Shown piece after piece: positions 1 through 6,506 of a stretch of 11,000 nt of DNA. This DNA comes from Candidatus Portiera sp. GTDB taxonomy: Bacteria > Pseudomonadota > Gammaproteobacteria > CBDBNL01 > JAAOII01. Below the pieces are notes generated by a model that was not told where the DNA came from, ran no database searches, and saw only the letters and a program-made list of their open reading frames with translations. The stretch is taken from NCBI GenBank assembly GCA_015163845.1, contig JAAOII010000038.1, positions 1 to 11,000 of the forward strand. The letters are read 5' to 3'. How positions within the stretch are numbered: the stretch's first letter is position 1; every line of letters begins with the position of its first letter. The position numbers and the translations under genes were made by a program.

Positions 1-330
1 AGTGCGTGCCACAGAAAAACCCGCGTCATTATGCACAGTATCAATCAGCAAGTTAGCCCGCAGCTCGCCACGTAGATACCAGCTACCAAAGGTTACTTCT
101 TCTCCCAAATCTGCAGCATAAGAGTTACCTGGCAATATAAGCGCAATAAATGCAGATAATAATATTAATCTTAGCGAACTTAACCAGCGTTCTTTGTTTA
201 TCAAGTATCTCTTGTTTAACAAGTATCTCTTGCTTAGCAAACGTTCTAGATAATCTAATGGATTATGCCGCCTCAATATATTTTTAGGTTTTATCTTGAC
301 GTTCAATTTTAGTTTCATTTTTAGCTTCAT
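1..330 (-). CDS. Exported protein of unknown function, N-terminal part only
   Basis: The minus strand is open from an ATG at 330 to the window edge, giving the first 110 residues of a longer protein. The ATG is 1 nt after the stop of the upstream gene, with a good Shine-Dalgarno (AGGGGA, about 9 nt upstream), which favours this start and suggests translational coupling. The first ~48 residues are very basic and repetitive (MKLKMKLKLNVKIK, then KRYLLN/KRYLIN). A hydrophobic segment (SLRLILLSAFIALILPG) follows and ends in a signal-peptidase I-like site, NSYA-AD. The visible mature part (EEVTFGSWYLRGELRANLLID) alternates polar and non-polar residues, as in outer-membrane or surface beta structure, but I do not recognise the family. 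A TTG in the KRYLIN repeat would give a more normal ~30-residue signal peptide and is an alternative start. Confidence 0.7.
   Translation of the reverse strand, partial: MKLKMKLKLNVKIKPKNILRRHNPLDYLERLLSKRYLLNKRYLINKERWLSSLRLILLSAFIALILPGNSYAADLGEEVTFGSWYLRGELRANLLIDTVHNDAGFSVART
196..240 (-). repeat. 18-bp tandem repeat inside the exported protein's N-region
   Basis: Two 18-bp units (196-213 and 214-231) differ at one base, and a third partial unit follows to about 240. The unit is a multiple of three, so it duplicates six codons (KRYLIN/KRYLLN) without breaking the frame. It lies just before the hydrophobic core of the signal peptide and lengthens the basic N-region. Confidence 0.75.
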
Positions 331-331
331 T

Positions 332-1147
332 CTAATTTTCCCCTGGATTTTCAATTTTAGTATATTTAATTAACTGGGTAAATCTTTGCGAGTCGCAAAT
401 AGCAACATCAGCGCTTTGGGTCTTGCTGCCGCCCTTGGGGTCTGAGGCAAGATATAGGGTGGAACCACGGACAATATAAGAGCTGCATATTCTTCTGTGT
501 CCAGTTATTAGGGGTAGGGTATAGATAAAATCAACATAAGTGCCTTGGGTAATTCTATCCTGAACCTTAACCTCGGCATCTTCCTGGGTGATATTTGCAT
601 CGCCTACAGCATAGGTGAATTTTGCCTTTATACTGGAAGCGCCAGAGTGCTTAGTTACAGCCAAGTTGGATATCTGCTGGAGGAGTTTGGACTTATCCTT
701 GGTGCTTAATTGCGGTGGATTTTTGCAGTCCTCAGCAGATATGCCACGCGGTCTGCGCAGATATCCCGACACAACTTTAGTGGCAGTGAAATAAAAATAG
801 CAACGTTTTGGCGGACCAAATGATAAGCCGAACCAGCGGCAACCGCAATTTTGACCCGCTCCTTCTAAGGGTGCTTGCTCACTCTGCATCCACAAACCAA
901 GTATTTCTGGCGGCAGATTATTGGAATTGCTAGTGGTGTCAATGCTTGCCAATCCAAGTTTTGCTACTGGATTTGGCAAGGTTCTAAGAGGAGTCGGAGC
1001 TACTTTATGCTTGGTATTAATCGGATCATTATAAGCAGATTTAGCCAATAAATCACCAGATAACAAGCTTAAGGTAACTATTACTATAAGGAATGTTCTT
1101 AATAGTGTTAGCTGAGCCAAATATGCAAGAAGTATTTTAATAATCAT
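332..1147 (-). CDS. Cysteine-rich exported protein, paralogue of the adjacent upstream gene
   Basis: This 271-residue protein belongs to no family I recognise. Residues ~4-30 are strongly hydrophobic and are followed by a possible cleavage site near AKSA-YN, so it is probably exported; an uncleaved anchor is possible. Residues ~80-265 align end to end with the protein encoded at 1165-1980. Shared blocks are LWMQSEQ, NCGCR, RRC/KRC-FYF, VSGY, NLA-TK, FTYAVG, ICSSY-RG-TL and LIKY/LIRY. Six cysteines are conserved (101, 103, 116, 141, 221, 251), which suggests up to three disulphides in the periplasm or outside. Residues 40-78 form a Pro/Ser/Thr/Asn-rich linker absent from the paralogue. It lies 17 nt after the paralogue and 1 nt before the next exported protein, so all three are probably co-transcribed. 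Function unknown. Confidence 0.8.
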   Translation of the reverse strand: MIIKILLAYLAQLTLLRTFLIVIVTLSLLSGDLLAKSAYNDPINTKHKVAPTPLRTLPNPVAKLGLASIDTTSNSNNLPPEILGLWMQSEQAPLEGAGQNCGCRWFGLSFGPPKRCYFYFTATKVVSGYLRRPRGISAEDCKNPPQLSTKDKSKLLQQISNLAVTKHSGASSIKAKFTYAVGDANITQEDAEVKVQDRITQGTYVDFIYTLPLITGHRRICSSYIVRGSTLYLASDPKGGSKTQSADVAICDSQRFTQLIKYTKIENPGEN

Positions 1148-1164
1148 TTAATAATAATATTATA

Positions 1165-1980
1165 TTATTGCCTGGCATATCTTATTAAATTAGTCAATCT
1201 ATCTCTGTTGCAGGTATCAGGATTTTGTGGTATTCCCCCGCCACTTGGGTCACCTGCAAGGAATAAAGTATTTCCCCTAAGAGCATAGGAACTACATATT
1301 ATATCTCTAAACAAAGGAGATTCTCGTCCGCCAGGATATCTTATATCAAAATAATTACCATTAATTATCGGTCTATTATTATTATCAGTCCCAGCCACTA
1401 TCTGATCATTCGCTTGGATATTACAACTGCCAACTGCATAAGTAAAATGAACTGAACCTGCAAGATCAAATAAAGCATCACCCGGACTCTTAGTGTTAGC
1501 TAGGTTATTTAAGTCACTTTTGAACTCGGTAACTTGAGCAGCGTTCAAATTAATGGGTGCCTTACAATTAGCAGCATTGGCAGTGGCTGGCTGTATAATA
1601 TATCCAGAGATAACTATGCCATCTCTAAAATAAAAAAAACAACGGCGTGGCTCACCATCAAGATTCCCAAGAACACGACATCCACAATTTTTACCAATAT
1701 GATTAGTTCCCTGTGATATATCACTTTGTTCGTCCTGAATCCATAGTTCATCAATCTCCTCGGGGCAGTTGCCAGATATACTAGCACTGGAACCGCTAAG
1801 TCCATTATAGGTGCAAGAACTTAACAGCAATATACTAAACATACTAGCTAGATAAAGCCATGATTTGCCGCTAAGCTTTGGCGAAATTTCTGTCGAAATA
1901 AAAGTGTAAATGAAATTACTGATCTGCTTAAGATACTTAATATATAGGTAATCCCCTAACAAATTTGTTATTCTTGTCAT
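1165..1980 (-). CDS. Putative lipoprotein, cysteine-rich, paralogue of the adjacent downstream gene
   Basis: This 271-residue protein shares the six-cysteine domain of its neighbour at 332-1147 (cysteines 99, 101, 114, 139, 229, 257) and adds Cys72 and Cys186. Residues ~41-56 (WLYLASMFSILLLSSC) look like a lipoprotein signal core ending in the lipobox LSSC, so Cys56 would be lipidated and the protein membrane-anchored. The residues after it (TYNGLSGSSASIS) are a typical flexible tether. The odd part is the ~40-residue N-region before the hydrophobic core, twice the usual length. No ATG, GTG or TTG allows a normal signal peptide: Met47 is too close to Cys56 and TTG at codon 7 barely shortens it. 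It is the first gene of the three-gene exported cluster. Family and function unrecognised. Confidence 0.78.
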   Translation of the reverse strand: MTRITNLLGDYLYIKYLKQISNFIYTFISTEISPKLSGKSWLYLASMFSILLLSSCTYNGLSGSSASISGNCPEEIDELWIQDEQSDISQGTNHIGKNCGCRVLGNLDGEPRRCFFYFRDGIVISGYIIQPATANAANCKAPINLNAAQVTEFKSDLNNLANTKSPGDALFDLAGSVHFTYAVGSCNIQANDQIVAGTDNNNRPIINGNYFDIRYPGGRESPLFRDIICSSYALRGNTLFLAGDPSGGGIPQNPDTCNRDRLTNLIRYARQ

Positions 1981-2099
1981 GCTTGTTCTACTATTCTTGT
2001 TATTAAATTATATGTAAAAAAATATTATACTCTATTCTTGCTAGAAGATTGCTTATTATGCTTGCTCTATTAAATAGAATGGGGTTTTATGTTGGGATT
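1981..2099 (-). promoter_or_regulatory. A+T-rich spacer with -10-like boxes upstream of the exported-protein operon
   Basis: The 119 bp between proB and the lipoprotein gene hold two TATAAT matches on the minus strand (2024-2029 and 2007-2012), but no convincing -35 at 16-18 bp from either. The octamer CAAGAATA occurs three times here (2033-2040, 1992-1999, 1969-1976), the last inside the start of the lipoprotein gene. A promoter for the exported operon probably lies here. I see no strong terminator for the proB operon; a short, weak A+T stem after proB is all that is present. Confidence 0.4.
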
Positions 2100-3206
2100 T
2101 TATAGCAGGGCTAAGTTATCGCGATGAATCAATTCTGGTTCATATTCATATCCTAACACTGAGCCAATTTTTTCGCTAGGTAGACGCTTTATCTTATGGC
2201 ATTCATTACTGCTGTAATTAACTAACCCGCGAGCCATCTCAACTCCCTTCTCATCACAGCAACTCACTGGGTCCCCGCGATCAAAACTACCACTTACTGA
2301 AGTAACTCCTACTGGCAACAAACTTACCCCACGATTTTGCAGGGCCTGGATGGCTCCAGTATCCAAACAGAGCTTCCCAAGGGGGCGTAATTGTCCTGCC
2401 AACCAACGTTTACGGGCTAAAGAAGGAACACGTTCTGAAGTTAATTTACTGCCAGGATTTTTGCCATCAAGCAGCATTGTTAGGACACCTTGTTGATTAC
2501 CATTGGCTATTATAGTTGTCGCACCCGACTGTGCTGCCAAGCGAGCTGCTTTTATTTTACTCAGCATGCCTCCTCTACCCAAACCACTACCTTCGCCAGT
2601 GGCAATATTATCCAATGATTTATCATCTGCGTTTATTTCATCAATCAGCTTTGCTTGTTTATCATCACGCGGGTTGGCAGTATATACTCCATCAATATCT
2701 GTAAGTATGACCAGCAGGCTGGCAGATATAAGATTGGCGGTCATAGCAGCCAGAGTGTCATTATCTCCAAAGCAAACCTCTTCGTCCATTAATGTATCAT
2801 TCTCATTAATTATTGGCAGACAATTTAATTCTAAAAGTTTGCCCAAACAAGTGCGAGTATTAAGATAGCTCTTGCGTCTTTGAAAGTCATAATGGGTGAG
2901 AAGCAGTTGGGCAGCAATTATGTCATACTTGCCGAGTATTCTCGAATAGGATCCCATGAGGTCTGACTGACCCACAGCAGCAGATGCTTGAAGCTCCAAT
3001 AAGTCCAATGCCTTAGTGTTTATGCCAAGTTTATGTTTGCCTATGGCAACTGAACCAGATGATACCAAAATTATTTGCTTGCCGGCTTGTCGTACAGTGA
3101 CTAGCTGCTGTGCTAAAGAATCTAGGAACTTTTCATTGAGGCGATCCTCTTGATGCAGTAACAGGGAACTACCGAGTTTAACTATCCAAATATCTTTTTT
3201 AGCCAT
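2100..3206 (-). CDS. proB: Glutamate 5-kinase (ProB) with C-terminal PUA domain
   Basis: Catalyses the ATP-dependent phosphorylation of L-glutamate to gamma-glutamyl phosphate, the first and normally proline-inhibited step of proline synthesis, in the cytoplasm. At 368 residues it is nearly the same length as the E. coli enzyme (367). Residues ~1-255 form the amino-acid kinase domain: KLGSSLL (Lys10), VSSGSVAIG (49-56), NENDT (134-138), GDNDTL (147-152), TDIDGVYTANPR (169-180) and the GLGRGGMLSK loop (208-217, Lys217). Residues ~276-360 form the PUA domain (LDTGAIQAL, GVTSVSGSFDRGD). It is the last gene of the rplU-rpmA-obgE-proB cluster, an order known from Pseudomonas-type gammaproteobacteria. 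proA is not adjacent downstream. The start codon lies inside a 15-bp tandem repeat and has no clear Shine-Dalgarno, so initiation may depend on coupling to obgE. Confidence 0.96.
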   Translation of the reverse strand: MAKKDIWIVKLGSSLLLHQEDRLNEKFLDSLAQQLVTVRQAGKQIILVSSGSVAIGKHKLGINTKALDLLELQASAAVGQSDLMGSYSRILGKYDIIAAQLLLTHYDFQRRKSYLNTRTCLGKLLELNCLPIINENDTLMDEEVCFGDNDTLAAMTANLISASLLVILTDIDGVYTANPRDDKQAKLIDEINADDKSLDNIATGEGSGLGRGGMLSKIKAARLAAQSGATTIIANGNQQGVLTMLLDGKNPGSKLTSERVPSLARKRWLAGQLRPLGKLCLDTGAIQALQNRGVSLLPVGVTSVSGSFDRGDPVSCCDEKGVEMARGLVNYSSNECHKIKRLPSEKIGSVLGYEYEPELIHRDNLALL

Positions 3207-3243
3207 CTTTCATCCGCTCATCTTTCATCCGCTCATCTTTCAT
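3199..3243 (-). CDS. Possible 14-codon mini-ORF overlapping the proB start
   Basis: Starting at the base after the obgE stop, the repeat reads MKDERMKDERMKDG and then TAA. The TAA lies inside proB, so the mini-ORF overlaps proB by 8 nt in another frame (ATGGCTAA). This geometry would let a ribosome ending obgE re-initiate and then be delivered to the proB start. There is no Shine-Dalgarno and no independent sign of translation; it may be a by-product of the repeat. Confidence 0.22.
   Translation of the reverse strand: MKDERMKDERMKDG
3204..3243 (-). repeat. 15-bp tandem repeat forming the obgE-proB junction
   Basis: On the minus strand the unit ATGAAAGATGAGCGG occurs twice exactly (3243-3229 and 3228-3214). 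A third, partial copy (3213-3204) carries the proB start codon as its second ATG. Each full unit holds two ATGs in different frames, so the proB initiation region offers five candidate start codons. The array fills the whole gap between the obgE stop (TAG, 3246-3244) and proB. Confidence 0.9.
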
Positions 3244-4356
3244 CTAGATAACCGACTTATCACTAGTTTTACTGGCGAGTGTTTGCCCAGTATCCTGTAT
3301 AGTATCCGCTTGTATAGTATCGGTGATTTCAATATGCTCTGTGGTAGCTTTTTTTTCTTCTAGAATATCTAAAAACTCGCGAGTTGATCTGCTCACGGTC
3401 TTTAAGCCCTGCTTCTCTTTAGCAGATACTATGAACACTTCTGAATTCAATTCTCGCAATACAGCCGTCTTTTCTGCCAACTCTTCTTCTTCAAGTAGAT
3501 CTGCCTTGTTACCAAGTAACCATTTAGGCATAGTAACCATCTCACTGGAAAAGTTTTTGAGTTCTTTATTAAATATCTCAACATCCTTAACAATATCATC
3601 AGAAGTTAGATCCACCACATGTAACAACAACAAAGAACGTTTTATATGTCTTAAGAAAGTTATTCCTAAGCCATGACCTTCAGCTGCACCTTCCAATATA
3701 CCAGGTATATCGGTTATGACAAAGGGCTTTTCGTCAACGGAAAGTCCAATATTAACTATGCCGGGATGTGGAGTGAGAGTTGTGAAAGGATAATCGGCAA
3801 CTTTAGGGCGAGCCGCTGACATAACACCAAGTAAAGATGACTTCCCAGCATTAGGCAAGCCAACCAAAGCCGCATCAGTGATCAATCTTAATTCTAGATA
3901 GAGGTTACGGGTTTCCCCAGAAGAACCAGGGGTAGATTGGGTAGGGGCACGATTAACTGATGATTTAAATGCAGCATTACCCAAGCCGCCATTTCCTCCA
4001 TGGGCAACCAGCAACTTATCTCCATCTTTGAGTAGCTCTCCTAAAATTTCTTGGGTCTCCACATTATGAACTAGGGTGCCGAGAGGCACAGGTAAAATGA
4101 CATCTTCACCATTGGAACCATTGCGACATTTACCTTTCCCGCCAACACCTGTAGTTGCCTTATAGACACTGCGGTATTTATAATCTAACAGAGTGTTGAG
4201 ATGGTCATCACCAACAAAATATATGCTGCCGCCTTTACCTCCATTGCCCCCATCAGGTCCTCCCCTAGGAATATATTTTTCTCTTCTAAAACTTACTACG
4301 CCTTTACCACCGTCTCCGGCCCTGACGATTAGATTAGTATTATCTACAAATTGCAT
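3244..4356 (-). CDS. obgE: Obg/CgtA family GTPase
   Basis: A large-subunit-associated GTPase needed for late 50S assembly and linked to ppGpp and cell-cycle control. It is 370 residues long; the E. coli protein has 390, and the difference is in the variable C-tail. Residues 1-~158 form the glycine-rich Obg fold (GDGGKGVVSFRREKYIPRGG, GGNGGKGG, HGGNGGLGN). The GTPase domain follows, with P-loop GLPNAGKSS (166-174), switch I FTTLTPHPG (191-199), DIPG (216-219), NKAD (283-286) and SAK (311-313). The tail from ~335 is acidic and Thr/Ile-rich. The start matches the family exactly (MQFVD, as in MKFVD). It follows rpmA by 92 bp, which contain an inverted repeat, and its stop abuts the 15-bp array in front of proB. 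Confidence 0.97.
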   Translation of the reverse strand: MQFVDNTNLIVRAGDGGKGVVSFRREKYIPRGGPDGGNGGKGGSIYFVGDDHLNTLLDYKYRSVYKATTGVGGKGKCRNGSNGEDVILPVPLGTLVHNVETQEILGELLKDGDKLLVAHGGNGGLGNAAFKSSVNRAPTQSTPGSSGETRNLYLELRLITDAALVGLPNAGKSSLLGVMSAARPKVADYPFTTLTPHPGIVNIGLSVDEKPFVITDIPGILEGAAEGHGLGITFLRHIKRSLLLLHVVDLTSDDIVKDVEIFNKELKNFSSEMVTMPKWLLGNKADLLEEEELAEKTAVLRELNSEVFIVSAKEKQGLKTVSRSTREFLDILEEKKATTEHIEITDTIQADTIQDTGQTLASKTSDKSVI

Positions 4357-4411
4357 GACAAATAGATGAGCAAATTGGGAAGTTCAAGAACTCTATGATT
4401 GTCACACTAAT

Positions 4412-4436
4412 TACAGGTTTTACATTCTAACCTGTA
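4412..4436 (-). promoter_or_regulatory. Inverted repeat between rpmA and obgE
   Basis: A perfect 8-bp inverted repeat (TACAGGTT / AACCTGTA) with a 9-nt loop lies just after rpmA and ~55 bp before obgE. No U-run follows it in the direction of transcription, so it is not a typical intrinsic terminator. An RNA processing or stability hairpin that sets the ratio of ribosomal protein to GTPase, or a protein-binding site, would fit. The repeat is visible; its function is inferred. Confidence 0.5.
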
Positions 4437-4448
4437 TAGGTTTAGTTT

Positions 4449-4712
4449 TTATACGGGTGATGTGTCAGCCACAACTCCTACGAAGGAACGTGTCTTCTTA
4501 GTGAAGAAAGCCACATTGCCATCCACTAATGCGAATATGGTATGGTCATTGCCACAACCAGCATTTGGTCCAGGATGAAACTTCGTCCCTCTTTGTCTTA
4601 CTATGATTGAACCAGCGGTAACTTTTTCACCGCCAAACTTCTTAACTCCCAAACGTTTAGAGTGGGACTCCCTACCATTGCGAGTAGAACCCGCTGCTTT
4701 TTTATGTGCCAT
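4449..4712 (-). CDS. rpmA: 50S ribosomal protein bL27
   Basis: An 87-residue homologue of bL27, whose N-terminal tail reaches the peptidyl-transferase centre. It begins directly with MAHKKAAGSTRNGR and so lacks the cleaved N-terminal extension found in Firmicutes. The core motifs RLGVKKFGGE, AGSIIVRQRGTKFHPG and GNDHTIFALVDG are present. After ~residue 72 (FFTKKTRSFVGVVADTSPV) it diverges from the E. coli protein, as is common. It sits 39 bp after rplU in the usual order. The Shine-Dalgarno is weak (TAAGAT). Confidence 0.97.
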   Translation of the reverse strand: MAHKKAAGSTRNGRESHSKRLGVKKFGGEKVTAGSIIVRQRGTKFHPGPNAGCGNDHTIFALVDGNVAFFTKKTRSFVGVVADTSPV

Positions 4713-4751
4713 ATCTTATCAATTATTAGGATTAATTATCAACCGATTAAG

Positions 4752-5369
4752 TTAACTCTTTGACTCAGTAGTTGCTGAATCTTCAGTTGATTTAGTTGAC
4801 TTATCGGTTTTAGTACTCGCTTTAGCTTTAGTAGTAGCAGTTTTATTCTCTGATGCTACTTTGGGAGCTGCTGTCTTAGCTGGAGCTGCTGTCTTATCTG
4901 GTGCTGGAGCTGCTGTCTTAGCTGGAGCTGGAGCTGTTGCTGTATTAGCTGGAGCTGTTGCTGTCTTAGCTGGTGCTGTTGTATTAGCTGCAGAACTTCC
5001 GCCTTTAGCAACAATAGAAATTATTTCTACTTGAGTATAGTGCTTACGAGCCGTTCCGCGTTTCATATGATGTTTACGTCTCTTAAACTTAATAATTCTA
5101 ACCTTGGGCCCCTTACCATGTTCAACTACTGTTGCCTCTACTGCCTTACCATCAACATAAGGAGCACCAATAGCCACCTTCCCTTGATCGGAAACTAATA
5201 ATACATTACTAAAGACAACTTTATCGCCTACCTTAGCATCTAGGCGATCAAGGTCTATTTTCAACCCTAAACGAGCAATATGTTGGCATCCGCCACTTTC
5301 AAATACCGCGTAAGATTCGCTTGGTGAACTTGCGGATGATTTACCCGCTTCTTTATCACTATTCATCAT
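4752..5369 (-). CDS. rplU: 50S ribosomal protein bL21 with N- and C-terminal extensions
   Basis: An early-assembly 50S protein bound to 23S rRNA. Residues ~20-121 are the complete bL21 fold: YAVFESGGCQH, VGDKVVFSNVLLV, GAPYVDG and the RNA-binding segment VRIIKFKRRKHHMKRGTARKHYTQVEI. E. coli bL21 is 103 residues; this one is 205. A ~19-residue Ser/Lys-rich extension precedes the fold, and no alternative start codon lies closer to Tyr20. An ~84-residue low-complexity tail of Ala, Pro, Thr, Lys and Ser follows, made of degenerate TAPAKTA/AAPAKTA repeats and then a Lys/Thr/Ser stretch. The tail resembles the Lys/Ala/Pro tails of histone H1-like proteins and is probably disordered. The gene leads the rplU-rpmA-obgE-proB cluster behind a clear promoter and a repeat-rich leader. 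Confidence 0.96.
   Translation of the reverse strand: MMNSDKEAGKSSASSPSESYAVFESGGCQHIARLGLKIDLDRLDAKVGDKVVFSNVLLVSDQGKVAIGAPYVDGKAVEATVVEHGKGPKVRIIKFKRRKHHMKRGTARKHYTQVEIISIVAKGGSSAANTTAPAKTATAPANTATAPAPAKTAAPAPDKTAAPAKTAAPKVASENKTATTKAKASTKTDKSTKSTEDSATTESKS
4860..4982 (-). repeat. Degenerate coding repeat in the bL21 tail
   Basis: The DNA for residues ~130-170 is a patchwork of near-identical 15-30 bp units (plus-strand words gctgctgtcttagctgga and gctgttgctgtcttagctgg) encoding TAPAKTA, TAPANTA and AAPAKTA variants. Unit lengths keep the reading frame. The high similarity at the DNA level points to recent in-frame slippage. Confidence 0.8.
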
Positions 5370-5396
5370 TTTTTGTCTTAAAAATTAAACTACATC

Positions 5397-5510
5397 GGGC
5401 TAGCAAGCCCGTAAAAACTATCTAGGGCTAGCAAGCCCGTAAAAACTATCTAGGGCTAGCAAGCCCGTAAAAACTATCTAGGGCTAACAAGTCCATAAAA
5501 AACTATTATA
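5397..5510 (-). repeat. 28-bp tandem hairpin repeats in the rplU leader
   Basis: Three identical 28-bp units (5397-5424, 5425-5452, 5453-5480) are followed by a decayed fourth (~5481-5510) that runs into the -10 box. Each unit holds a short perfect inverted repeat, GGGCT-TGCT-AGCCC on the minus strand; the unit nearest rplU extends to 6 bp (CGGGCT/AGCCCG, 5396-5411). Every hairpin is flanked by TTTTT. The array lies between the predicted transcription start (~5498) and the rplU ATG (5369), so the rplU mRNA would begin with three or four serial stem-loops. Possible roles are autogenous control by bL21, attenuation or mRNA stability. Plain slippage with no function is the alternative. Confidence 0.85.
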
Positions 5511-5533
5511 GCACATTCCCAGCAGTTATACAA
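5505..5533 (-). promoter_or_regulatory. Sigma-70 promoter of the rplU operon
   Basis: On the minus strand, -35 TTGTAT (5533-5528) is followed by an exact 17-bp spacer and -10 TATAAT (5510-5505). The spacer ends in TGC, giving an extended -10 (TGCTATAAT). The start of transcription would be near 5498, about 130 nt before the rplU ATG. It lies ~10 bp after the stop of the metallo-hydrolase gene. It is the best promoter match I found in the window, as expected for a ribosomal-protein operon. Confidence 0.75.
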
Positions 5534-5543
5534 AGCCCAAGAG

Positions 5544-6506
5544 TTAGTTTTTATTCTTTCTTAGATTTTTAAGCCAATGAGCTATACCTTCCGTAGATAT
5601 GTACACATCCTTTTCCATCCACTTTTCTGCATGTTCTTTATGCATAGGGGACTTGCGCGTAGCAAACTCGTCCCAGAATAATCCCCATATCATCTGTTCA
5701 ATCGCTTTTCTTCTCGCCGCATCATCTTCTATATCTAATAGATCCATTGCTAAGCGGTCATTCTTGTCAATTAATCTATGCATATCTTCAAATGCCGATT
5801 GTGGATTATTAATAGCCCCATAATGACATAGACAAACACGTTTAGGTGATAAGGATGCTATCTTGTCCAGAGAATTATGCCAATCTTCCCCATTATAATC
5901 AATGGGAGCTGAACATAAGAACATCAGAGATTTATCATCGGACCTCATAGATTCATAGCTATTACCCAAAACATCCCCACCGAAATAATTCCCGCTTTTA
6001 GGATCAAAGAAGCTACAATGGTGTTTAGCATGTCCGGGTGTAAATTGCACTAGTAATTTATTATTCCCCAAGGAAAGTTCTTGGTTATCTTCTAACTCGT
6101 AACATATATCTGCCGCTACTGGTTGGGCTTTGCCCACAGCAAAATTCATCATATATTCGCCATAAATCACAAGGCTAGCCGCATTCAGCTTGGTTGGGTC
6201 TATTAGATGTCTATGACCATAGGGATGGACATAGACCTTAGCATTCGGCAAACGTTTAGATAAAACCCCAGTGCCACCAGCATGATCAAGATGCACATGA
6301 GTGGGTAAGATATATTTAACTGCTTGTGGATCAACTCCCAGTTTAGCCAAGGCCCCCATTATGTAGATCTCTGACTTGGTAGTGCCACAGTCAATTAGGG
6401 CATATTCTCCGTTATCTTCCACGAGATATACACAGGCATGTAACGGATAGCCATAATAAGCATCTATGGCATAGGTATTATTGTCAATAGGTGTTATGTT
6501 ACTCAT
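5544..6506 (-). CDS. Metallo-beta-lactamase-fold hydrolase
   Basis: A 320-residue cytoplasmic enzyme with no signal peptide and a full binuclear-metal set: THVHLDH (His70, His72, Asp74, His75), TPGHA (His159), GGDV (Asp178) and CHYG (His228). Residues ~1-230 form the fold in the glyoxalase II-like arrangement. Residues ~232-320 form a mostly helical C-terminal part rich in charged and aromatic residues (MIWGLFWDEF, HAEKWMEKDVYISTEGIAHWLKNL), which probably shapes the active site or a dimer interface. The substrate cannot be read from the sequence; a thioester, lactone or other ester is possible. There is no export signal, so a secreted antibiotic beta-lactamase is unlikely. It is divergent from sdhE and ends ~10 bp before the rplU promoter. 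The Shine-Dalgarno is weak. Confidence 0.88.
   Translation of the reverse strand: MSNITPIDNNTYAIDAYYGYPLHACVYLVEDNGEYALIDCGTTKSEIYIMGALAKLGVDPQAVKYILPTHVHLDHAGGTGVLSKRLPNAKVYVHPYGHRHLIDPTKLNAASLVIYGEYMMNFAVGKAQPVAADICYELEDNQELSLGNNKLLVQFTPGHAKHHCSFFDPKSGNYFGGDVLGNSYESMRSDDKSLMFLCSAPIDYNGEDWHNSLDKIASLSPKRVCLCHYGAINNPQSAFEDMHRLIDKNDRLAMDLLDIEDDAARRKAIEQMIWGLFWDEFATRKSPMHKEHAEKWMEKDVYISTEGIAHWLKNLRKNKN

Noticed and set aside
2503..2868. 121-codon plus-strand open frame inside proB
   Set aside because: It is the antisense shadow of conserved ProB codons, with a low-complexity Ser/Leu composition and no start signal.
3323..3676. 117-codon plus-strand open frame inside obgE
   Set aside because: It is antisense to the GTPase domain and C-tail of ObgE and is Ser-rich, as is typical of shadow frames.
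5397..5510. 28-bp repeats with palindromic ends, resembling CRISPR repeats
   Set aside because: The units are directly adjacent with no spacers, and there are no cas genes; they are simple tandem repeats in a leader.
5544..6506. Antibiotic-degrading beta-lactamase
   Set aside because: The fold and metal ligands match the broad superfamily, but there is no signal peptide and the context is housekeeping; substrate left open.
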